10,503 bases of DNA from Desulfobacterales bacterium (lineage in GTDB: Bacteria; Desulfobacterota; Desulfobacteria; Desulfobacterales; C00003060), in NCBI GenBank assembly GCA_030616425.1, contig JAUWXJ010000074.1, forward strand, positions 1 through 10,503, read 5' to 3'. Every line of letters starts with the position of its first letter. Position 1 is the stretch's first letter. Shown piece after piece: positions 7,024-10,503 of the stretch. The translations under genes and the position numbers were made by a program. Below the pieces are notes generated by a model, which saw nothing but the letters and a program-made list of their open reading frames with translations, was not told the DNA's origin and searched no databases.

Positions 7024-7695
7024 ATGATTGTAGCCGAAAGAAAACCAATGGAAGAAATTCTGGCAGAGATTGAAGATTTTCAAAAAATTCTTGTCCTAGG
7101 ATGCAAAGGGTGCACCACAGTCTGTTGTTCAGGGGGACCCAAAGAGGTTGAGACCCTGTCAACGCTCATCCGCATGGACAGAAAACAGAAAGGCAAGGAG
7201 GTAGAAACTCTTGAAGCTTCAACCGAATTGCAGTGTGAGCCGGAAAGCGTCAAGCCTATGTTGGAAAACTTGGCAAACCAGTATGACGTGGTTCTGTCTA
7301 TGGCCTGTGGGGCTGGAGTCCAAACGGTGGCAAAGCTCTTTCCCGATCAGCGTGTTTTTCCGGCCTTGAACACCAACTTCACAGGGATGGCGGAAGAGCA
7401 CGGCGTTTGGACAGAGGCATGTCTTGCATGTGGAGACTGCATCTTAGGCAAAACAGCAGGTATCTGTCCAGTAACCCGCTGCGCCAAGGGTTTGCTGAAC
7501 GGGGCGTGTGGCGGTGCATCAGAGGGAAAGTGTGAAGTCTCCAAGGATCGTCCATGTGCCTGGCAGGAGATATACCATGGCTTGAAGCGTTTGAACCTAT
7601 TGCACTATCTTAAAGAAAAGCCGCAGGTAAAGGCTTGGCCCATACACCCCGGCAAGGTAGTGAGAGAAGATTTACGGCAAGAGAAAGCCACATAA
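7024..7695 (+). CDS. metV: MetV, methylenetetrahydrofolate reductase iron-sulfur subunit
   Basis: This 223-residue cysteine-rich protein belongs to the MetV (methylene-THF reductase C-terminal domain) family. It starts M-I-V-A-E-R-K-P, typical of the family. The first cysteine group is L-G-C27-K-G-C30-T-T-V-C34-C35-S-G-G. Later cysteines are C71, C95, C133-L-A-C136-G-D-C139, C148-P, C153, C162, C170 and C178. The end has the usual L-N-L-L-H-Y-L-K block. In Moorella, MetV partners with MetF and carries Fe-S clusters linking the MetF flavin to the HdrABC-MvhD unit. The gene lies between mvhD and metF, as expected for that complex. An upstream in-frame GTG at 7018 is less likely because of the GAGG site at 7015-7018. 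The cysteines are enough for at least two [4Fe-4S] clusters. A zinc site, as described for bacterial MetV, is possible but not assignable by eye. Confidence 0.93.
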   Translation: MIVAERKPMEEILAEIEDFQKILVLGCKGCTTVCCSGGPKEVETLSTLIRMDRKQKGKEVETLEASTELQCEPESVKPMLENLANQYDVVLSMACGAGVQTVAKLFPDQRVFPALNTNFTGMAEEHGVWTEACLACGDCILGKTAGICPVTRCAKGLLNGACGGASEGKCEVSKDRPCAWQEIYHGLKRLNLLHYLKEKPQVKAWPIHPGKVVREDLRQEKAT

Positions 7696-7710
7696 GAGAG
7701 AGGGGACACC

Positions 7711-8586
7711 ATGAGTTTAAGAGAAGCCTGTGAATCAGGGAAATTTGTGGTCACCGCTGAGGTGGCACCTGGAAAGGGAACGGACGTGGAGCATTTGTTA
7801 AAAGATGCTGCCATTATCAAAGACAGGGTTGATGCCATAAACGTCACTGACTTGCAAAGCTCGGTCATGCGCCTGGGTTCCATGGCGTTCTGTCATCTCT
7901 TGACCGACATGGGGATCGATCCTGTCTTTCAGGTCACCTGCAGGGACCGGAATTGCCTTGCTCTGCAATCGGATTTGCTCAGTGCCTGGGCCCTGGGGAT
8001 CAGAAACGTCCTGGCTCTTACTGGTGACCATCCAAAGCTGGGAGATCATCCCACGGCCAGACCGGTTTTTGAACTGGACTCTGTCACGCTCTTGGATGTG
8101 ATCGGCAAGCTGAACTCGGGCGTTGATATGGTAGGGAACGAGCTAAAAGGGGCGCCCGACCTTTTCCCTGGAGCGGTAGTGAATCCCGGCGCGGATAACG
8201 AGGCTGCTATGGATCTGCAGATCATGAAGATGGAGAAAAAGATTGAGGCAGGCGCTAAGTTTTTTCAAACACAGGGAGTATATGACCTGGATGCCTTTGA
8301 GAAATTCATGAAACGCATAGAGGGGTTTAAGGCCAAGGTCTTTGGGGGTATAATCCTGCTCAAGTCAGTTGGTATGGCCCGGTTCATGAACAAGAATGTT
8401 GCAGGGGTATTTGTTCCAGAACCACTGATTCAAGAGATCAAGGACGCAGAGGACAAGGTCCAGGCGAGCATGAACATAGCTGTTCGTTTGGTCAAAGGGA
8501 TGAAGGATCTTTGCGACGGGGTTCATATGATGACCCTTGGCTGGGAAAGCAAGATCCCAGGGATCTTGGATGAAGTAGGACTCTAG
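7711..8586 (+). CDS. metF: Methylenetetrahydrofolate reductase MetF
   Basis: This 291-residue protein matches the short bacterial MetF family. It is a TIM-barrel flavoenzyme that interconverts 5,10-methylene-THF and 5-methyl-THF. Visible landmarks are T15-A-E17-V-A-P-G-K-G-T-D near the N-terminus (the Glu equivalent to the E. coli catalytic Glu28), N44-V-T-D, F73-Q-V-T-C-R-D-R-N, A102-L-T-G-D106-H-P (equivalent of E. coli Asp120) and F185-Q-T-Q188 followed by Y-D. Key residues therefore look intact. No C-terminal regulatory extension is present. A purine-rich GAGAGGGG site precedes the ATG. With metV directly upstream this is the MetFV type, which takes electrons through MetV rather than directly from NAD(P)H. 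In sulfate reducers it can run toward acetyl-CoA formation or toward acetyl-CoA oxidation; the sequence does not show which. Confidence 0.95.
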   Translation: MSLREACESGKFVVTAEVAPGKGTDVEHLLKDAAIIKDRVDAINVTDLQSSVMRLGSMAFCHLLTDMGIDPVFQVTCRDRNCLALQSDLLSAWALGIRNVLALTGDHPKLGDHPTARPVFELDSVTLLDVIGKLNSGVDMVGNELKGAPDLFPGAVVNPGADNEAAMDLQIMKMEKKIEAGAKFFQTQGVYDLDAFEKFMKRIEGFKAKVFGGIILLKSVGMARFMNKNVAGVFVPEPLIQEIKDAEDKVQASMNIAVRLVKGMKDLCDGVHMMTLGWESKIPGILDEVGL

Positions 8587-8635
8587 TCATTAAATAAGAG
8601 GGGAGTTTCCAATTCATGAATGAGGGCTTTTTTCG

Positions 8636-8717
8636 ATGAGCAAGGCCGCACAGGGGTTTTCGTTGAGGCGTACACGGAGTACGCCGCAGACGGGAACCCG
8701 CGGAGAACGCCGCTCAT
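8636..8717 (+). repeat. Long imperfect hairpin / possible REP-like or RNA processing element
   Basis: The core is a perfect 7-bp inverted repeat GGCGTAC (8667-8673) and GTACGCC (8679-8685) with a 5-nt loop. Below a small internal loop the stem continues as 8654-8664 against 8689-8699, giving 11 pairs of which three are G-U type (8659/8694, 8660/8693, 8664/8689). The whole segment is bounded by ATGAGC (8636-8641) and GCTCAT (8712-8717), with partial pairing between. The use of G-U pairs fits an RNA structure, though a drifting DNA palindrome is also possible. Confidence 0.6.
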
Positions 8718-8747
8718 AGGGAAAAGAACCATTTATGGATGGAAACT

Positions 8748-8754
8748 AGGGAGG
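8748..8754 (+). promoter_or_regulatory. Ribosome binding site deciding the acsD start
   Basis: AGGGAGG lies 7 nt before the ATG at 8762 but only 1 nt before the in-frame ATG at 8756. It therefore supports the 8762 start, two codons downstream. Confidence 0.75.
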
Positions 8755-8761
8755 AATGGAC

Positions 8762-9709
8762 ATGGCATTTGAAACACCAACCATATCGTATGACGGTTCA
8801 ATCAAGGAAATCTCATTGGGTAAAGAGGCAAACCGCATCACCGTAGGCGGAGAGACGAGCTACCCTTTCTATCTCTTTGAAGGTAGTATGCCTCATCCGC
8901 CCAGAATAGCCATGGAGGTTTATGATGCTGAGCCTGAGGAGTGGCCAGGGGCGGCACTGGAACCTTTTGCTGATGTTGTCAATGACCCTGCTGCTTGGGC
9001 CCAAAAGTGTGTGTCATCATACGGAGCAGAAATGATCGCATTGCAGCTGGCCAGCACAGACCCCAATGCACAGGACAACTCGGCCGAACATGCCGTGGAG
9101 GTAACAAAGAAAGTGGCCGCCGCCATAGAGGTTCCTCTCCTTGTCTGGGGTAGTGGCAATCTGGAGAAGGACACCGAGGTCCTGAAAGCGGTCGCCGAGG
9201 GCTGCGCCGAGGAGACACTTGTTCTTGGCCCTGTGACAGAAGGTAGCTACAAGGCCCTGGGGGCGGCGTCCCTTGCCTATCATCACACCGTAGCAGCCGC
9301 TACGCCCATTGATATCAACCTGGCCAAACAGCTTAATATCCTGCTGGGAAATCTTGGCGTGCCAGACGAGCGTATTCTTGTTGATCCCACCGTGGCCTCC
9401 TTGGGGTACGGCTTGGAGTATTGCTACTCAGTGATGGAGAGAGACCGGATGGCCGCGTTGACACAGGAAGACGAAAGGCTCCAGTTTCCCATTGTGTGCA
9501 ATCTGGCCAAAGAGGTCTGGAAGATCAAGGAGGCAAGGATGACCCAGGAGGAGGCCCCGTTGCTGGGCGATCCTTCAAAAAGGGGCGTTATCCTTGAGGC
9601 CATGACGGCCCTATTGCTCATGTTGGCAGGGGCCGACATCCTGATTATGAGACATCCGGATGCGATCCAATTGGTCAAAGGTTTTGTTAAAGAGCTTATG
9701 GCAGGCTGA
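8762..9709 (+). CDS. acsD: AcsD, corrinoid iron-sulfur protein small subunit (CODH/ACS delta subunit)
   Basis: This 315-residue protein is of the AcsD/CdhD type, the small subunit of the corrinoid Fe-S protein. It pairs with AcsC to carry the methyl group from methyl-THF to acetyl-CoA synthase. Family features include the N-terminal M-A-F-E-T-P, V-G-G-E-x3-Y-P-F-Y-L-F-E-G, H-P-P-R-I-A-M-E-V-Y-D, the barrel segment P-L-L-V-W-G-S-G-N, L-V-D-P-T-V-A-S-L-G-Y-G-L-E-Y and the late hydrophobic A-L-L-L-M-L-A-G-A-D-I-L-I-M-R-H-P-D-A. No cluster motif is expected in this subunit, because the Fe-S cluster is in AcsC. acsC is not adjacent, so it must lie elsewhere, possibly beyond acsB. The start at 8762 follows the AGGGAGG site rather than the ATG at 8756. 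The protein looks complete. Confidence 0.93.
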   Translation: MAFETPTISYDGSIKEISLGKEANRITVGGETSYPFYLFEGSMPHPPRIAMEVYDAEPEEWPGAALEPFADVVNDPAAWAQKCVSSYGAEMIALQLASTDPNAQDNSAEHAVEVTKKVAAAIEVPLLVWGSGNLEKDTEVLKAVAEGCAEETLVLGPVTEGSYKALGAASLAYHHTVAAATPIDINLAKQLNILLGNLGVPDERILVDPTVASLGYGLEYCYSVMERDRMAALTQEDERLQFPIVCNLAKEVWKIKEARMTQEEAPLLGDPSKRGVILEAMTALLLMLAGADILIMRHPDAIQLVKGFVKELMAG

Positions 9710-9735
9710 AGGTGAGTGATTACTGACTTTTGTTT

Positions 9736-9761
9736 TGCCTCTCACAGAGCGCACAGAGGCA
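9736..9761. repeat. 7-bp inverted repeat
   Basis: TGCCTCT (9736-9742) pairs with AGAGGCA (9755-9761) across a 12-nt loop. It is the first of a series of palindromes downstream of acsD. Confidence 0.5.
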
Positions 9762-9769
9762 CGGAGTTT

Positions 9770-9806
9770 TCTAAGTTGAATTGCTGAGAGGGCAATTCAA
9801 CTTAGA
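9770..9806. repeat. 15-bp perfect inverted repeat
   Basis: TCTAAGTTGAATTGC (9770-9784) and GCAATTCAACTTAGA (9792-9806) are exact reverse complements around a 7-nt loop, TGAGAGG. A T-run precedes the stem on the + strand rather than following it, so it is not a typical terminator in either direction. It may be a dispersed palindromic repeat or an mRNA stabilising stem. Confidence 0.85.
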
Positions 9807-9837
9807 CTGCAACGCTATCGCGTAAGATCTTTGCAGT
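9806..9837. repeat. 7-bp inverted repeat adjoining the 15-bp palindrome
   Basis: ACTGCAA (9806-9812) pairs with TTGCAGT (9831-9837) across 18 nt. It shares base 9806 with the preceding stem, so the two would stack or compete in RNA. Confidence 0.5.
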
Positions 9838-9865
9838 GTTGATCAAAGGTGTCATAAGTTCCGGT

Positions 9866-9871
9866 TATAAT
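9866..9871 (+). promoter_or_regulatory. Possible -10 element of an acsB promoter
   Basis: TATAAT is an exact sigma70 -10 hexamer. The best -35 candidate, TTGATC (9839-9844), is 21 bp upstream, longer than the usual 16-18 bp, so the pair is weak. If used, the acsB transcript would carry a leader of about 200 nt containing the inverted repeats at 9874-9968. Confidence 0.25.
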
Positions 9872-9873
9872 GC

Positions 9874-9888
9874 TCCGCCTTCGGCGGA
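9874..9888. repeat. 6-bp GC-rich hairpin
   Basis: TCCGCC (9874-9879) and GGCGGA (9883-9888) form a perfect stem with a TTC triloop. The next T-run begins about 17 nt later at 9906, too far for a classical intrinsic terminator. Confidence 0.6.
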
Positions 9889-9896
9889 CTGACTGT

Positions 9897-9968
9897 TTGG
9901 CCTGATTTTTTGGCCTTGCCCCGTTAAATGCAAAGCCTATTTAACCGGAGTCAAAAAAATCAGGCCAA
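9897..9968. repeat. 72-bp element: 15-bp terminal inverted repeats enclosing a second hairpin
   Basis: The ends are exact reverse complements: TTGGCCTGATTTTTT (9897-9911) and AAAAAATCAGGCCAA (9954-9968). Inside, GTTAAAT (9923-9929) pairs with ATTTAAC (9939-9945), and CC at 9921-9922 can extend to GG at 9947-9948 with one bulged C. This nested arrangement could be a small non-autonomous mobile or repetitive element, or a cruciform/RNA structure in the acsB leader. No target-site duplication was confirmed. Confidence 0.8.
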
Positions 9969-10066
9969 GAGATTGTCATCTCAGGGTCCTCTGCGGTCTC
10001 TATCGACCAAAGGGAGCGGGCGAGAAATCCCCGTGTTCGGTTAATTAAGTCCAATTAATAATAGAC

Positions 10067-10070
10067 GAGG
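10067..10070 (+). promoter_or_regulatory. Ribosome binding site for acsB
   Basis: GAGG lies 10 nt before the GTG at 10081. An in-frame TGA at 10075-10077 rules out any earlier start, so this site and the GTG define the beginning of AcsB. Confidence 0.5.
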
Positions 10071-10080
10071 TACTTGAAAA

Positions 10081-10503
10081 GTGTCAAAAATCATTTGTTC
10101 AGCTGCGATTCGTGGAGCCCACAAGATTGTGGAAGGGGCAGAAGCGAAGTATCAAGAGGCCATGGAAAAATGGGGGCCCGATCAAGAGATCGGTTTTCCT
10201 AACACAGCCTATCATTTACCCATTATCTATGGCATGTCGGGTATTGATGTAAAAAAGCTCGGAGATGTTAAAGAAGCCCTTGAGCAATGCAGGTCACTGC
10301 TGCCCCCCATGGTGGACGAGAATGTATGGCTCCCCTATCTGGCGCCGGCGCTTGAAGCCGGCATGGCCACATTTTTTGCAGAAGAGATCATTGAAGCCAT
10401 ACGGTATTTGGAATCTCCGGATTTCTACACCAAGGCGGAAGACCCTCTTAATGGAAACATCTGGTTAGGTGCGGCGGATGACGTAATATTGCGCAAGCGT
10501 GGA
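10081..10503 (+). CDS. acsB: AcsB, CO-methylating acetyl-CoA synthase, N-terminal part (3' end outside window)
   Basis: The first 141 codons of bacterial acetyl-CoA synthase, open to the window edge. The protein starts at GTG and reads M-S-K-I-I-C-S-A-A-I-R-G-A-H-K-I-V, then F-P-N-T-A-Y-H-L-P-I-I-Y-G, W-L-P-Y-L-A-P-A-L-E-A-G-M-A-T-F-F-A-E-E and W-L-G-A-A-D-D-V-I-L-R-K-R-G, all characteristic of the AcsB N-terminal domain. In the known structure this domain contacts CO dehydrogenase and lines the CO tunnel. The catalytic A-cluster cysteines are in the C-terminal part and cannot be checked here. The full family length is about 730 residues, so most of the protein lies downstream. With acsD and metVF upstream it completes the methyl branch to acetyl-CoA. 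Confidence 0.94.
   Translation, partial: MSKIICSAAIRGAHKIVEGAEAKYQEAMEKWGPDQEIGFPNTAYHLPIIYGMSGIDVKKLGDVKEALEQCRSLLPPMVDENVWLPYLAPALEAGMATFFAEEIIEAIRYLESPDFYTKAEDPLNGNIWLGAADDVILRKRG

Larger units (their letters stand above)
8587..8761 (+). other. Intergenic region between metF and acsD
   Basis: A 175-nt non-coding spacer in an otherwise compact operon. It holds a 10-bp palindrome ATTCATGAAT (8612-8621), the long imperfect hairpin at 8636-8717, and the acsD ribosome binding site at 8748-8754. A 50-codon open frame (8620-8772) and a 27-codon frame (8636-8719) cross it, but neither has a convincing ribosome site or family match, and both read through the palindrome. No clear promoter or U-tract terminator is seen. 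Confidence 0.6.
9710..10080 (+). other. Palindrome-rich intergenic region between acsD and acsB
   Basis: A 371-nt spacer with no supported coding sequence, by far the longest gap in the window. It contains at least five inverted repeats (listed separately), a TATAAT hexamer at 9866-9871, a small A/T-rich inverted repeat TTAATT (10041-10046) / AATTAA (10053-10058), and a GAGG site before acsB. None of the stems is followed by a clear U-tract, so a standard intrinsic terminator is not supported. Confidence 0.7.

Noticed and set aside
8620..8772. A 50-codon ORF from ATG 8620 and a 27-codon ORF from ATG 8636 in the metF-acsD spacer.
   Set aside because: Neither has a well-spaced ribosome binding site. 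Both run through the long palindrome, the longer one overlaps the acsD start, and no recognisable family is seen.
9712..9738. Possible terminator just after acsD (AGTGATTACT followed by TTTTGTTTT).
   Set aside because: The stem would be only about three base pairs, too weak for an intrinsic terminator.
9897..9920. The GGCCTGATTTTTT segment as an intrinsic terminator after acsD.
   Set aside because: The nearest stable hairpin (9874-9888) ends 17 nt before the T-run. The T-run is itself an arm of the 15-bp inverted repeat.
9795..9945. GTTAAAT (9923-9929), ATTTAAC (9939-9945) and ATTCAAC (9795-9801) match the GTTRRRY / RYYYAAC core boxes of integron attC sites.
   Set aside because: The close pair is in the wrong order for an attC site and only 9 nt apart. 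The more distant pair (9795 to 9923) does not enclose a matching imperfect palindrome, and no integrase or cassette gene is present.
10265..10468. A 67-codon + strand ORF near the end of the window.
   Set aside because: It lies in another frame within the clearly recognisable acsB coding sequence.

Overview
This window looks like part of a C1-metabolism operon from an anaerobic bacterium with a tetrahydrofolate-based Wood-Ljungdahl pathway. The best guess is a Desulfobacterota (deltaproteobacterial) sulfate reducer or syntroph. The gene families and their order support this guess, but there is no taxonomic marker such as rRNA, so it is an inference. All supported genes lie on the + strand, mostly with spacers under 40 nt, and none shows an obvious membrane segment or signal peptide, so the encoded machinery should be soluble and cytoplasmic.

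Layout. Bases 2-154 are the 3' end of a GltD-type FAD/NAD(P) oxidoreductase. A second, larger GltD-type oxidoreductase follows (158-2251), extended by an eight-Cys ferredoxin segment and a C-terminal domain that resembles MvhD but has no cysteines. Next come a fused HdrC-HdrB (HdrD/GlpC-like) protein (2248-3387), two different HdrA-type flavoproteins (3425-4876 and 4913-6574), MvhD (6594-7016), MetV (7024-7695) and MetF (7711-8586). After a 175-nt spacer holding a long imperfect hairpin comes AcsD, the small corrinoid Fe-S protein subunit (8762-9709). After a 371-nt spacer packed with palindromes comes the start of AcsB, acetyl-CoA synthase (10081 to the window end).

How the parts fit together. 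MetF and MetV carry out methylene-THF reduction, or methyl-THF oxidation in the reverse direction. HdrA, HdrBC and MvhD next to metVF match the MetFV-HdrABC-MvhD complex type known from Moorella thermoacetica. Here no hydrogenase, Flox or F420 module is present. The GltD-like flavoproteins sit where an NAD(P)H input/output module would be expected. AcsD and AcsB then connect the methyl group to acetyl-CoA synthesis or cleavage. The inferred system is a soluble, NAD(P)H-linked, possibly electron-bifurcating methylene-THF reductase genetically linked to the ACS pathway.

The most unusual points are the cysteine-free MvhD-like domain in the second GltD-type protein, two HdrA proteins whose domain sets are complementary, a coiled-coil insertion and a rearranged cluster motif in the first HdrA, loss of one ligand cysteine in the first CCG domain of the HdrCB fusion, and two structured intergenic regions flanking acsD.
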